The translations under genes and the position numbers were made by a program. A DNA stretch of 64,000 nt from Rhodococcus rhodnii NBRC 100604 (GTDB lineage Bacteria > Actinomycetota > Actinomycetes > Mycobacteriales > Mycobacteriaceae), in the NCBI RefSeq assembly GCF_001894925.1, contig NZ_BCXD01000012.1, forward strand, positions 92,885-156,884. Reading direction: 5' to 3'. Positions within the stretch are counted from its first letter, which is position 1. Each line of letters opens with the position of its first letter. The notes beneath the pieces were generated by a model, which made no database searches, was not told where the DNA came from, and was given only the letters and a program-made list of their open reading frames with translations. Below are positions 51,677-60,337 of this stretch, in pieces.

Positions 51677-52684
51677 GTGAGCTCCACCCAGACCCGCGAC
51701 GATGCCGCACCAGGCTCTCGCGAACCGGATCCGCAGCGAGACGAGCGGATCCGTGGCAACGCGAAAGGCCGTCCGGGAGACCGGATCTTCCGGTCGCTCT
51801 CGACGGGCTCCGCGGCCTTCGTGTCGGTCGTCATCGCGGCGATCGGCATCTTCCTCGTCTGGCGAGCGGTCCCCGCGCTCTCCCGCAACGAGGCGAACTT
51901 CCTCACCAGCCGCGAATGGCGCACGGTCGACATCGGCGACATGGCGTTCGGCGTCCTCGACCTGCTGCAGGTCACCGTGCTGGTGTCGCTGTTCGCGCTC
52001 GTCCTCGCGATGCCCGTCGCACTCGGGATCGCGATCTTCCTCACCTCGTACGCGCCGTCGTGGCTCAAGCGCCCGCTCGCGTACGTCATCGACCTGCTCG
52101 CCGCGGTGCCCTCGGTCGTCTACGGCCTGTGGGGACTGCTCGTGTTCGGCCCCGCGATCGTCCCGTTCGCCGAGTGGCTCAACTCGAATCTCGGCTGGTT
52201 CCCGCTCTTCGCGAGTGGAAGCGGCTCGATCGCGGGCGGCGGCACGATCTTCACCGCCGGCATCGTGCTCGGCGTCATGATCCTGCCCGTCATCACCGCC
52301 GTGACCCGCGAGGTCTTCGTCCAGACGCCGACCGCCCACATCGAGGCGGCGCTCGCGCTCGGCGCGACGCGCTGGGAGGTCGTCAAGACCACGGTCCTGC
52401 CGTTCGGCAAGTCGGGCTACATCAGTGGCTCGATGCTCGGCCTCGGCCGCGCTCTCGGTGAGACGATGGCGCTGTACCTCATTCTGCGCACGACGTCGGA
52501 AGCGTTCTCGTGGTCGCTCTTCGACGGTGGCTCGACGATCGCGTCGAAGATCGCACTCGGTTACGCCGAGTTCAACAACAACATCCAGGCCGGTGCCTAC
52601 ATCGCCGCCGGGCTCGTGCTCTTCGTGCTCACGTTCGTCGTGAACGCCGCCGCACGTGCCGTCGTCGCGGGCAAGAAGGACTAG
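51677..52684 (+). CDS. pstC: phosphate ABC transporter permease PstC
   Basis: Inner-membrane permease of 335 residues, six helices; the ABC-permease EAA loop is ALALGATRWEVVKTTVLPFGKSGYISG (in parts). Conserved start-of-core GRPGDRIFRSLSTGSAA. I choose GTG 51677, with GGAGG 5 bases upstream, over the ATG at 51590. The longer form would translate through the strongest hairpin of the region, uses rare AGA/AGG codons and gives a low-complexity head, while 335 residues fits other PstC. If the ATG is right the protein is 364 residues. Confidence 0.88.
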   Translation: MSSTQTRDDAAPGSREPDPQRDERIRGNAKGRPGDRIFRSLSTGSAAFVSVVIAAIGIFLVWRAVPALSRNEANFLTSREWRTVDIGDMAFGVLDLLQVTVLVSLFALVLAMPVALGIAIFLTSYAPSWLKRPLAYVIDLLAAVPSVVYGLWGLLVFGPAIVPFAEWLNSNLGWFPLFASGSGSIAGGGTIFTAGIVLGVMILPVITAVTREVFVQTPTAHIEAALALGATRWEVVKTTVLPFGKSGYISGSMLGLGRALGETMALYLILRTTSEAFSWSLFDGGSTIASKIALGYAEFNNNIQAGAYIAAGLVLFVLTFVVNAAARAVVAGKKD

Positions 52685-52688
52685 CGAG

Positions 52689-53600
52689 ATGAGCACATCC
52701 ACCCTCGATCGCCCGATCAAGTCGCCGACGTTCACCGGCGTCGGCGCGCGGCGCCGCTTCAGCGACGTCCTCGCGACCGTGCTCGTGACGCTCGCGGTGC
52801 TGATCGCCCTCGTCCCGCTGATCTGGGTCCTCGTCACCGTCGTGTCGAAGGGTCTTCCCGCGATCACGAGTTCGACGTGGTTCAGCAACTCGCTCAGCGG
52901 GCTCACGGCGTCGTCGGACGGCGGCGGCGTCTACCACGCCCTCGTGGGCACGATCCTGCAGGGACTCGTGTGCGCCGTCATCTCGATCCCGTTCGGTGTC
53001 TTCGTCGCGATCTACCTCGTCGAGTACGCGGACCGGCGTTCGAAGCTCGCGCGCATCACGACGTTCATGGTCGACATCCTCAGCGGTGTTCCGTCGATCG
53101 TCGCGGCGCTGTTCATCTTCGCGCTGTGGGTCGCAACCTTCGGGATGCCGAAGTCCGGATTCGCCGTCGCGCTCGCGCTCGTCCTCCTCATGGTGCCGAT
53201 CGTCGTGCGCTCGACGGAGGAGATGCTGCGCATCGTGCCGCAGGATCTGCGTGAGGCGTCGTACGCGCTCGGCGTGCCCAAGTGGAAGACGATCGCCCGG
53301 ATCGTCCTGCCGACGGCGGGCCCCGGCATCATCACGGGCATCATGCTCGCGGTCGCTCGCGTCATGGGCGAGACCGCGCCGCTGCTGATCCTCGTGGGCT
53401 ACGCGCCCTTCATCAACTTCAATCTGTTCGGCGGCGAGATGGGCACCCTCCCCGGTGTCATGGTCGCCGAGATGAACAACCCGACCGAGGCCGGCTCGAA
53501 CCGCGTGTGGGGAGCGGCGCTGACGCTGATCCTGCTCATCGCGATCCTCAACATCGCAGCCAAGACGATCGGTCACTTCTCGCAGGTGCGCAGCAAGTGA
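52689..53600 (+). CDS. pstA: phosphate ABC transporter permease PstA
   Basis: Second permease of the phosphate importer, 303 residues with six helices. Signature segments are [31 protein letters not shown] (in parts) and the EAA loop [30 protein letters not shown] (in parts), followed by [15 protein letters not shown] 52689 is 4 bases after the pstC stop. Forms the channel with PstC. Confidence 0.93.
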   Translation: MSTSTLDRPIKSPTFTGVGARRRFSDVLATVLVTLAVLIALVPLIWVLVTVVSKGLPAITSSTWFSNSLSGLTASSDGGGVYHALVGTILQGLVCAVISIPFGVFVAIYLVEYADRRSKLARITTFMVDILSGVPSIVAALFIFALWVATFGMPKSGFAVALALVLLMVPIVVRSTEEMLRIVPQDLREASYALGVPKWKTIARIVLPTAGPGIITGIMLAVARVMGETAPLLILVGYAPFINFNLFGGEMGTLPGVMVAEMNNPTEAGSNRVWGAALTLILLIAILNIAAKTIGHFSQVRSK

Positions 53601-53649
53601 CGCGCCGCCCCCGTTCTTCGCACGACCCGAAACCGATAGGGAGCCACTG

Positions 53650-54426
53650 ATGGCCAAGCGTCTGGATCTCAAGGACGTCAACATCTACTACGGCAAGTTC
53701 CATGCCGTCGCCGACGTCGGACTGTCGGTTCCGCCGCGCGGAGTCACCGCGTTCATCGGTCCGTCGGGCTGCGGCAAGTCGACCGTGCTGCGGTCGATCA
53801 ACCGCATGCACGAGGTGACCCCGGGTGCCCGCGTCGAGGGTTCGATCCTGCTCGACGGCGAGGACATCTACGGCTCGGGTGTCGACCCGGTCGGTGTGCG
53901 CAAGACGATCGGCATGGTCTTCCAGCGCCCCAACCCGTTCCCGACGATGTCGATTCGCGACAACGTCGTCGCGGGGCTCAAGCTGCAGGGTGAGCGCAAC
54001 CGGAAGCGTCTCGACGAGGTTGCCGAGAATTCGCTGCGCGGCGCGAACCTGTGGAACGAGGTCAAGGATCGGCTCGACAAGCCCGGCGGCGGACTCTCCG
54101 GCGGACAGCAGCAGCGGCTCTGCATCGCCCGTGCGATCGCCGTCCAGCCCGACGTCCTGCTGATGGACGAGCCGTGTTCGGCGCTCGACCCGATCTCGAC
54201 GCTCGCGATCGAGGACCTCATCACCGAGCTCAAGCAGGACTACACGATCGTGATCGTGACGCACAACATGCAGCAGGCAGCGCGCGTGAGCGATCAGACG
54301 GCGTTCTTCAACCTCGAGGCGACCGGCAAGCCCGGCAAGCTCGTCGAGATCGACGACACCGAGAAGATCTTCTCCAACCCGTCGCAGAAGGCTACCGAGG
54401 ACTACATCTCGGGCCGCTTCGGCTGA
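53650..54426 (+). CDS. pstB: phosphate ABC transporter ATPase PstB
   Basis: Cytoplasmic ATPase of 258 residues powering phosphate uptake: Walker [11 protein letters not shown]-loop [13 protein letters not shown] (typical of PstB), signature LSGGQQQRL, Walker [13 protein letters not shown] and switch His in [16 protein letters not shown]-like AGGGAG precedes the ATG. M. tuberculosis PhoT (Rv0820) is the counterpart. Last gene of the operon; ends at the bidirectional terminator shared with phoU. Confidence 0.95.
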   Translation: MAKRLDLKDVNIYYGKFHAVADVGLSVPPRGVTAFIGPSGCGKSTVLRSINRMHEVTPGARVEGSILLDGEDIYGSGVDPVGVRKTIGMVFQRPNPFPTMSIRDNVVAGLKLQGERNRKRLDEVAENSLRGANLWNEVKDRLDKPGGGLSGGQQQRLCIARAIAVQPDVLLMDEPCSALDPISTLAIEDLITELKQDYTIVIVTHNMQQAARVSDQTAFFNLEATGKPGKLVEIDDTEKIFSNPSQKATEDYISGRFG

Positions 54427-54460
54427 GACCCGGCCCCCTGCGAGATCACCCGAACGAAAG

Positions 54461-54492
54461 CGAGCGCCCCGGCTGTCCAGCCGGGGCGCTCG
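54461..54492. terminator. bidirectional terminator between pstB and phoU
   Basis: Perfect 14-base stem (left arm CGAGCGCCCCGGCT) with a GTCC loop between two convergent genes. Confidence 0.85.
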
Positions 54493-54516
54493 TTCGTGTG
54501 CGGTGGGAAGCCGGTG

Positions 54517-55212
54517 CTAGTCCGGGTACGTCGTGAGGTTGTCCGCGTCGGCCTTCACGGTGGCGTCGTCGTCGGGCAGCTTGCCCGTCACGAGGAAGAT
54601 GACACGACGCCCGACCTCGACGGCGTGATCGGCGAAGCGCTCGTAGAAGCGGCCGAGCAGCGTGATGTCCACCGCCGCGGCGACGCCGTGGCTCCAGTCG
54701 CGGTCCATGAGGACCGTGAACAGGTGGCGGTGGAGGTCGTCCATCGCCTCGTCCTCGTCGCGCAACCGCGCGGCGAGTTCCGGGTCGCGGGTCTCGAGGA
54801 CGACCTTCGCCGCTGCGCCGATCGACACCGCGATCCGGCCCATCTCGGCGAAGTAGCCGTTGACCTCTTCGGGGAGAACGTGATTCGGGTGCCGACGGCG
54901 CGCGATCTTCGCGACGTGGAGCGCGAGCGCGCCCATTCGGTCGATGTCGGCGACCATCTGGATGCCGCTGACGACCGAGCGCAGGTCGCCCGCGACGGGT
55001 GCCTGCAGCGCGAGGAGGGCGAAGGCCCGTTCTTCGGACACGGTGCTCAGCTCGGTGATCCGGTCGTGGTCGCTGATGACCTGTTCGGCCAGCGTCAGGT
55101 CGGCCTGGAGCAGAGCACGAGTGGCCTTGTCCATCGCCTCGCCGGCGAGACCCGCCATTTCGCCGAGCAGGTCACCGAGCTCGGTCATCTTGTCGTTGTA
55201 AGCCGCACGCAT
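54517..55212 (-). CDS. phoU: phosphate signalling protein PhoU
   Basis: A 231-residue all-helical cytosolic protein made of two three-helix repeats, each with a metal-binding stretch: [16 protein letters not shown] and [15 protein letters not shown]. It links the Pst importer to the phosphate two-component system and keeps the Pho genes off in phosphate-rich cells; M. tuberculosis PhoY2 (Rv0821c) is the relative at this place. Convergent with pstB, so it is not in the pst operon, as in mycobacteria. Confidence 0.93.
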   Translation of the reverse strand: MRAAYNDKMTELGDLLGEMAGLAGEAMDKATRALLQADLTLAEQVISDHDRITELSTVSEERAFALLALQAPVAGDLRSVVSGIQMVADIDRMGALALHVAKIARRRHPNHVLPEEVNGYFAEMGRIAVSIGAAAKVVLETRDPELAARLRDEDEAMDDLHRHLFTVLMDRDWSHGVAAAVDITLLGRFYERFADHAVEVGRRVIFLVTGKLPDDDATVKADADNLTTYPD

Positions 55213-55298
55213 GGTTCGAAATCCTACGCATGCTGGGAATACAAGTCACGGACCGTCGGTGAACGGGAGGTGAACGAGAGCACCGTGCGACGCGATTC

Positions 55299-57059
55299 TC
55301 ACGTGCAGGTGGTGTCGCCCGCGTTCACGACGGCGAGGTCCGAAGGGATCTCGATCTCGGGTGCGCTCCCGATCTGCTGCGGTGTCGCGTCGAGCGGCGT
55401 ACCGACGACCGCGGGAGCGTTGATCGACGCGGGCGCTCCGGAACCGAGGACCACTTCGATCGACCCGCCGAGGCCGGGAGCGGACTCGAGGACGGCGCCG
55501 GGGATGCTCGACGCGACGGTCGCGGCCTCGGACTCGTTGCCGGGGGAGAAGCGCACCAGGGTGTCGTACGTCGTCTCGGTGTAGTTGCCGACGCTGAGGA
55601 TCTGGTAGCCGTACACCGCGAGCGAGTCCGCCGTCGTCGCGGCGCTGCCGCTGATGCCCGAGGCGTTGGAGACCTGCACCGAGACCTCGGAGGGATCGAG
55701 GGCCTCGACGGCGGTGGGAGCCTCGGCCGGTGCGTCCGCCGGCGGCGCGATCGGCTCGGCGCGCTCCTCGCCCGGGAGCGGGGCGTCGTCGATGATCGCG
55801 CGGAAGATCGCGTCGATGTCGTCCGTGCGGGGGATCTCGTTGCCCCAGTCGTTCGTGCCCGCGGTGGGGACGGTGAGGAAGGTGACGGCGCCCGCATCGA
55901 CGTTCTGCAGCGAGCGCGCGAGGCTCAGCAGCGAGCGGGTGTCGATGTTCTCCACGAACGTCTCCCGGGTGAACGCGTCGACGAGTCCGCCGAGCTTGCC
56001 GGGATTGAGCAGCACCCGGCCGGACAGCGCTTCCCGCAGCAGGCTGGACAGGAACTTCTGCTGGCGTGTGATGCGCCCGTAGTCGCTGTTGCCCTCGGCC
56101 TCGATGTGGCGTGCCCGGACGTAGTCGAGCGCCCTGCGGCCCTCGAGTCGGTGATTGCCCGGGTCCGCGATGATGGTGCCGAGGATGCCGTCGACGAGCG
56201 GAGCGGTGGTGCACACGTCGACGCCGCCGATCTGATCGACCATCGTCTCGAAACCGGCGAAGTCCATGCCGACGAAGTGCCCGATCTTGAGGCCGGACAT
56301 CTTCTGGATGACCTTGACGAGGCACTTCGGGCCGCCGAGCGCGTACGTCGCGTTGAGCTTGTCACCGTAGGCGCTGTCGAACATCTCGCCCGTGTACGTG
56401 CCGGTGTCGTTGTCCCAGCCCTCGCACTGCGGCCGCTCGACGTCGAGGTCGCGGGGGAACGACACCGCCACGACGCGCGAGCGATCGGCCGGGATGTTCA
56501 CGAGGATCACGGTGTCGGCACGAGCGCCGCCGGCGTCGTCGACCGTGCCGGCACCGATCTCGCCGGACGCTCCGGCCCGGGTGTCGGTGCCGACGACGAG
56601 ATAGGTCTCGTCGCCGAGCTGACCGAGCGCGTCGACGATGTCGTCCGACTCGGTGTCGAGCGCCGAGACCTGCGAGAGCTTGCCCTCCGTCGCGCGCAGG
56701 TATCCCCAGACGGTGCCGGTCGCGGCGAGCGCGACGATCGACGCCAGCGTGACGAGGGTGCGCCCGAGGACTCGCATGCGCTTGCGGCTGCGGCGGCGAT
56801 CCGTCGCGGAGCGTGCGGCACGCGTCGCGCCGACGGCCTGCGGGACGGCAGCCGGTGGCGGAGGGGTGGCCGCTACGGGTTCGATGACCTCGGTGCGGTC
56901 GGGATCGTACGGGTCGCCGGTCGGCTCCGGGTGGCGCCGATGCGCGGGCGGCACGTGGCCGGGAGGCCGGGATTCGCGGTAGTCGCGGCGAGCGAGCGGG
57001 CGTTCCCAGGGGGCGCGGGAATCGGGTGCGGGCGACTCCTCATCGCGGTCGTCACCCAC
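55299..57059 (-). CDS. LytR-CpsA-Psr (LCP) ligase with LytR_C domain
   Basis: Membrane-anchored enzyme that attaches arabinogalactan or related polymer to peptidoglycan. It has 586 residues: a Pro/Arg-rich cytoplasmic head, one helix at about residues 100-120 (TLVTLASIVALAATGTVWGY), the LCP domain (VGTDTRAG with the Asp/Arg, ADTVILVNI, SFPRDLDVE, RALDYVRARHIE), then a LytR_C domain (VQVSNASGISGSA). GTG 57059 has GGAG 7 bases upstream; a longer open frame to 57122 has no support. Counterpart of M. tuberculosis Rv0822c by position. Confidence 0.9.
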   Translation of the reverse strand: MGDDRDEESPAPDSRAPWERPLARRDYRESRPPGHVPPAHRRHPEPTGDPYDPDRTEVIEPVAATPPPPAAVPQAVGATRAARSATDRRRSRKRMRVLGRTLVTLASIVALAATGTVWGYLRATEGKLSQVSALDTESDDIVDALGQLGDETYLVVGTDTRAGASGEIGAGTVDDAGGARADTVILVNIPADRSRVVAVSFPRDLDVERPQCEGWDNDTGTYTGEMFDSAYGDKLNATYALGGPKCLVKVIQKMSGLKIGHFVGMDFAGFETMVDQIGGVDVCTTAPLVDGILGTIIADPGNHRLEGRRALDYVRARHIEAEGNSDYGRITRQQKFLSSLLREALSGRVLLNPGKLGGLVDAFTRETFVENIDTRSLLSLARSLQNVDAGAVTFLTVPTAGTNDWGNEIPRTDDIDAIFRAIIDDAPLPGEERAEPIAPPADAPAEAPTAVEALDPSEVSVQVSNASGISGSAATTADSLAVYGYQILSVGNYTETTYDTLVRFSPGNESEAATVASSIPGAVLESAPGLGGSIEVVLGSGAPASINAPAVVGTPLDATPQQIGSAPEIEIPSDLAVVNAGDTTCT

Positions 57060-57203
57060 AGTCGTACTCCGAACTCTCCGCCGACAGGACCAGCAACCGT
57101 CGACTCGACGGATTGCGCCCATAGTACTGATGACGTGACGGGGTTCCAGTCGTGGCGCGGGCGTGGCGGCGCCACGGTGGCCGGCCGCCCGAAGGCGTGC
57201 CGG

Positions 57204-58343
57204 TCAGCCGCCCGAGTGCATCAGCTCCGCACCGGCGGGCACCGAGTCGTCCTCGGGATCGTCGAGCCACCCGTCCGGAAGTGCGACGTTGCCGGGCGAG
57301 CCCTGACGGCCGCGCGGGCCCTCGGCGTCCTTCGGGAAGGGCACGGTGGGGTCGAGCCGGCTCAGCAGATCGTCGAGTTCGGTGAGGTTGCTCACCAGCG
57401 ACATCGACGATCGCAGGTCCGATCCGGCGGGGAAGCCACGGAGGTACCACGCGACGTGCTTGCGCAGCTCGCGCATGCCCTTGTCCTCGCCGTGGTGGTC
57501 GGCGAGCAGCTCGGCGTGGCGGCGGATGATCGCCGTGACCTCGCCGAGGGTCGGCGGGGTCGGGATCTCGCGACCGTTGAGCGCGGCGCTCAGCTCCGCG
57601 AACAGCCAGGGCCGGCCGAGGCAGCCGCGTCCGACGACGACGCCGTCGCACCCCGTCTGCGCCATCATGGCGGCGGCGTCCTCGGCGGCGAAGATGTCGC
57701 CGTTGCCGAGCACCGGGACGTCGGTGACGTGCTCCTTGAGCCGCGTGATCTCGTTCCAGTCGGCCTGCCCCGAGTAGCGCTGCGCCGCGGTGCGGGCGTG
57801 CAGGGCGACGGCGGCCGCGCCCTCCGCGGCGGCGATCCGGCCCGCGTCGAGGTGCGTGTGGTGGGTGTCGTCGATCCCGACCCGCATCTTCACCGTCACC
57901 GGGATGTCGGTTCCCTCGGTGGCCCTGACGGCCGCCGCGACGATCTGCCCGAAGAGCCGGCGCTTGTAGGGCAGCGCCGAACCGCCGCCCTTGCGCGTGA
58001 CCTTGGGGACGGGGCAGCCGAAGTTCATGTCGATGTGATCGGCGAGGTTCTCGTCGACGATCATCTTGGCCGCGGCGTACGTGTACTCGGGATCGACGGT
58101 GTACAGCTGCAGCGAGCGCGGTGTCTCGATCGGCGCGAACGTCGTCATGTGCATCGTCGCCGGCTGACGTTCGACGAGCGCGCGCGCCGTCACCATCTCG
58201 CACACGTACAGCCCGGACGTGCTCCCGGCACGCTCGGCTTCGAGCTCGCGGCACAGTGTGCGGAACGCCACGTTGGTCACGCCCGCCATGGGGGCGAGCA
58301 CGACGGGACTGGCGAGCTCGAGCGAACCGATGCGAAGGGTCAT
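57204..58343 (-). CDS. dusB: tRNA-dihydrouridine synthase
   Basis: FMN enzyme reducing uridines in tRNA D-loops, 379 residues. It has LAPMAGVTNVAFRTLCREL, the active Cys in DMNFGCPVPKVTRKGGGSAL, MRVGIDDTHHTHLD and NGDIFAAEDAAAMMAQTGCDGVVVGRGCLG (in parts). ATG 58343 follows the desA gene on the same strand after a hairpin. The C-terminal 50 residues are unconserved and polar. Position equals M. tuberculosis Rv0823c. Confidence 0.93.
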   Translation of the reverse strand: MTLRIGSLELASPVVLAPMAGVTNVAFRTLCRELEAERAGSTSGLYVCEMVTARALVERQPATMHMTTFAPIETPRSLQLYTVDPEYTYAAAKMIVDENLADHIDMNFGCPVPKVTRKGGGSALPYKRRLFGQIVAAAVRATEGTDIPVTVKMRVGIDDTHHTHLDAGRIAAAEGAAAVALHARTAAQRYSGQADWNEITRLKEHVTDVPVLGNGDIFAAEDAAAMMAQTGCDGVVVGRGCLGRPWLFAELSAALNGREIPTPPTLGEVTAIIRRHAELLADHHGEDKGMRELRKHVAWYLRGFPAGSDLRSSMSLVSNLTELDDLLSRLDPTVPFPKDAEGPRGRQGSPGNVALPDGWLDDPEDDSVPAGAELMHSGG

Positions 58344-58414
58344 GAAGGGGAACCTCTGGACTGCGGAATGGCGGTGACGTGGGCTGACGGCTGTGTGCGC
58401 GGGGGCCGAACGCA

Positions 58415-58446
58415 CCTGTGCCCGTCGCGCGGGCACCGGGCACAGG
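58415..58446 (-). terminator. hairpin after desA
   Basis: Perfect 10-base arms CCTGTGCCCG and CGGGCACAGG with a 12-base loop, in the 134-base gap between desA and dusB. Confidence 0.5.
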
Positions 58447-58477
58447 ATATCGGGTCGCGGCGGGTGGCCGCCTCGGC

Positions 58478-59452
58478 TCAGACGGCTGCGGCGGCGCTCT
58501 TCTCGCGCTTGGCGGCCTCGCGGGCGAGCATGCGATCGCGCTGCTCCTCGAAGCGGGACGCCTGCGAGTCGAGCTTCTCGAGGAACTCGCCGAGCCGTTC
58601 GCGAGTCGCCTCGCCCCGCGCGGTGAAGTCGGTGCGCTCGAAGATCCGCCACTTCCGGAGCACCGGCTGGACGACCTCTTCGAGGTGCTGACGCAGGTCG
58701 TAGATGCCGTGCTTGGCCATGAGCACGCCGTTGCGGCGGAAGTCGGGCATTCCGGCGCCGGGCATCTCGAAGCGCTCGAGGACCTGGGTGATCGATTCGA
58801 GGGCCTGATCGGGCGCGAGGTCGAGGGCCGCACCGCACATGTTGCGGTAGAAGATCATGTGCAGGTTCTCGTCGGCCGCGATGCGCTGCAGCATGCGGTC
58901 GGCGATCGGGTCGTTGCACGCCTTACCCGTGTTGCGGTGCGAGACGCGGGTCGCCAGCTCCTGGAAGGTCACGTACGACACCGAGTGCAGGAAGCTGCCG
59001 CCTTCGCCGCCCATCTCGGCGGGCGACGCGAAACCGTTCGTCATGTGCGTCATGCGGGCGCGCTCGAGCGCGACGGGATCGACGGCGCGCGTGACGACGA
59101 GGTAGTCGCGCATCACGATGCCGTGCCGGTTCTCCTCGGCGGTCCACCGGCCGACCCACGTGCCCCACGCGCCGTCGCGTGAGAAGTTGTCGGCGATCTC
59201 GCGATGGTAGGAGGGGAGGTTGTCCTCGGTGAGGAGGTTGGTGATCATCGCCGCGCGGGCGACCTCGTCGAGCTGGGACTGCTCGAGGTCCCAGTCGTCG
59301 CCGCCGAGCGCGGCGAAGTTACGTCCCTCGTCCCACGGGACGTAGTCGTGCGGATGCCACTCCTTGGCCATGGACAGGTGCCGGTTGACGTTCTCTTCGG
59401 CCACACCTGCCAGCTCTTGCAGGAGCTCGAGTTGGGTCAGGTCCCTCGCCAT
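58478..59452 (-). CDS. desA: acyl-ACP desaturase, DesA1 type
   Basis: Soluble di-iron desaturase of 324 residues. Iron ligands are in the helix pair TAEENRHGIVMRDY (EExxH) and ADENLHMIFYRNM (DExxH), with earlier ligands in LTEDNLPSYHREI. In mycobacteria DesA1 acts on meromycolate/fatty acyl-ACP chains and is essential; the host's envelope is thus probably mycolic-acid based. ATG 59452 has GGAGG 8 bases upstream; an earlier ATG at 59488 lacks one. The upstream palindrome at 59489 is a likely operator. Confidence 0.92.
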   Translation of the reverse strand: MARDLTQLELLQELAGVAEENVNRHLSMAKEWHPHDYVPWDEGRNFAALGGDDWDLEQSQLDEVARAAMITNLLTEDNLPSYHREIADNFSRDGAWGTWVGRWTAEENRHGIVMRDYLVVTRAVDPVALERARMTHMTNGFASPAEMGGEGGSFLHSVSYVTFQELATRVSHRNTGKACNDPIADRMLQRIAADENLHMIFYRNMCGAALDLAPDQALESITQVLERFEMPGAGMPDFRRNGVLMAKHGIYDLRQHLEEVVQPVLRKWRIFERTDFTARGEATRERLGEFLEKLDSQASRFEEQRDRMLAREAAKREKSAAAAV

Positions 59453-59488
59453 TGGTTCTGCCTCCGTAATGCGATGTGACTTCGCCAC

Positions 59489-59504
59489 CCTACGGCACCG
59501 TAGG
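59489..59504. promoter_or_regulatory. palindromic operator candidate of desA
   Basis: CCTACGG and CCGTAGG with a 2-base centre, perfect, 37 bases upstream of the desA ATG. TetR-type lipid regulators such as mycobacterial MadR control desA genes; binding here is inferred. Confidence 0.5.
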
Positions 59505-59660
59505 AATGGGTGGACGTGCTCTGCGTCGGATCGACGGGCTTCGGTGCTCCGTTACTTCCGGTCACTGCCGGCGGTCGCCCGAGGGGGCGTTCTGCCGGTC
59601 CACGGGCGCGATGGAGAATCCGCTCGCCGCACACCGAAACCAGCCGTCGCGCAGCAGAAG

Positions 59661-59676
59661 TATGACCGACGTCATA
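59661..59676. promoter_or_regulatory. TATGAC/GTCATA palindrome
   Basis: Perfect 6-base arms with a CGAC centre in the 303-base gap between desA and the tRNA gene. Apart from this, the desA operator and a possible TAAACT -10 box for the tRNA (59740-59745), I see nothing in that gap. Confidence 0.3.
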
Positions 59677-59755
59677 GGGCAAGGCAATCCGAGCGGTCGC
59701 TCGGTCGTCACCCGGCTACCGGGGTGCACACCGGTCCGTTAAACTCTGCGACCGC

Positions 59756-59828
59756 GCCCCTATAGCTCAGTTGGTAGAGCTACGGACTTTTAATCCGCAG
59801 GTCGTAGGTTCGAGCCCTACTGGGGGCA
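59756..59828 (+). tRNA. tRNA-Lys (anticodon TTT)
   Basis: Full cloverleaf by eye: acceptor GCCCCTA with TGGGGGC, D-arm GCTCAGTTGGTAGAGC, anticodon loop CTTTTAA with TTT at 59789-59791, T-arm GTAGG-TTCGAGC-CCTAC, discriminator A at 59828. CC follows but the A of CCA is G, so CCA is added after transcription. The top anticodon-stem pair is A-C. It is the likely attachment site of the element to the right. Confidence 0.95.
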
Positions 59829-59874
59829 CCGTAGTTGACCAGGTAATGCGCCCGGTCTGCGCGTGCCGTGAGGC

Positions 59875-59904
59875 CGTGCGTGCAGCAGAAGTGCAGCACG
59901 CACG
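59875..59904 (-). terminator. hairpin terminator of the XRE gene
   Basis: CGTGCGTGC and GCACGCACG, perfect 9-base arms with a 12-base loop, ending 1 base before the XRE stop codon. Confidence 0.6.
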
Positions 59905-59905
59905 G

Positions 59906-60163
59906 TCAGCTGTCGTTGTTGTGCGCGTCGTCGCCGAATCGGATCCACGCGTACGAGACACCAGTCACCTCGGACCAGCGGTTCAGTGTGTCGAGGCTGG
60001 GGTTGACCCGGCCGTTGATCCATCGCCCGACGCTCTCGCGCGACACGCCGAGCCGATCCGCCATCACGCCAGTCGGCAGGCCGGCCACCCGCATCGCCTT
60101 CCGCATGCGGTCAGCGACGTCCCACTCGGGGATGATCCCCGACCCTTCTCCCTCATTGCGCAT
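59906..60163 (-). CDS. XRE-family repressor of the element
   Basis: An 85-residue single-domain Cro/cI-type HTH protein: RKAMRVAGLPTGVMADRLGVSRESVGRWINGRVNPSLDTLNRWSEVTG (in parts), with recognition helix SRESVGRWI. It is short, with no oligomerisation or peptidase domain. It is transcribed away from the rep gene, as lysis/lysogeny-type repressors are. Its ATG at 60163 lies in a palindrome, so it probably represses itself and the divergent rep unit. How it is lifted (ImmA/IrrE cleavage is possible) is not shown. Confidence 0.8.
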   Translation of the reverse strand: MRNEGEGSGIIPEWDVADRMRKAMRVAGLPTGVMADRLGVSRESVGRWINGRVNPSLDTLNRWSEVTGVSYAWIRFGDDAHNNDS

Positions 60164-60181
60164 GTCTCATCTAGACATGCG
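60159..60181. promoter_or_regulatory. repressor operator over the XRE start codon
   Basis: CGCATGTC (60159-60166) and GACATGCG (60174-60181), perfect 8-base arms with a 7-base centre; beyond one extra base the symmetry continues with ATTGC/GCAAT. It covers the XRE ATG and lies between the two divergent units. Confidence 0.65.
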
Positions 60182-60223
60182 GCAATGGTTCGTGTCAATA
60201 TGAGGCACACAACCGAAAAGAGA

Positions 60224-60255
60224 GACCCGCCGCGAGAGGGCACTCGCGACGGGTC
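60224..60255 (+). promoter_or_regulatory. hairpin in the rep leader
   Basis: GACCCG (60224-60229) pairs with CGGGTC (60250-60255), one mismatch, then CGCGAG with CTCGCG, loop AGGGCA. It lies in the leader of the rep message and may be an attenuator. Confidence 0.5.
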
Positions 60256-60295
60256 CAGAACGTCCGACATTCTCTGAAAGGAAAGCAGTCGAACG

Positions 60296-60337
60296 ATGCA
60301 CAAGCATACCCAGATGCAGCAGCAGGTGATCGCATGA
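60296..60337 (+). CDS. 13-residue leader peptide coupled to rep
   Basis: Encodes MHKHTQMQQQVIA; its TGA overlaps the rep ATG (ATGA). AAGGAAAG lies about 10 bases upstream. Such peptides in plasmid rep messages tie Rep synthesis to translation of the leader. Function inferred from the overlap only. Confidence 0.45.
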   Translation: MHKHTQMQQQVIA

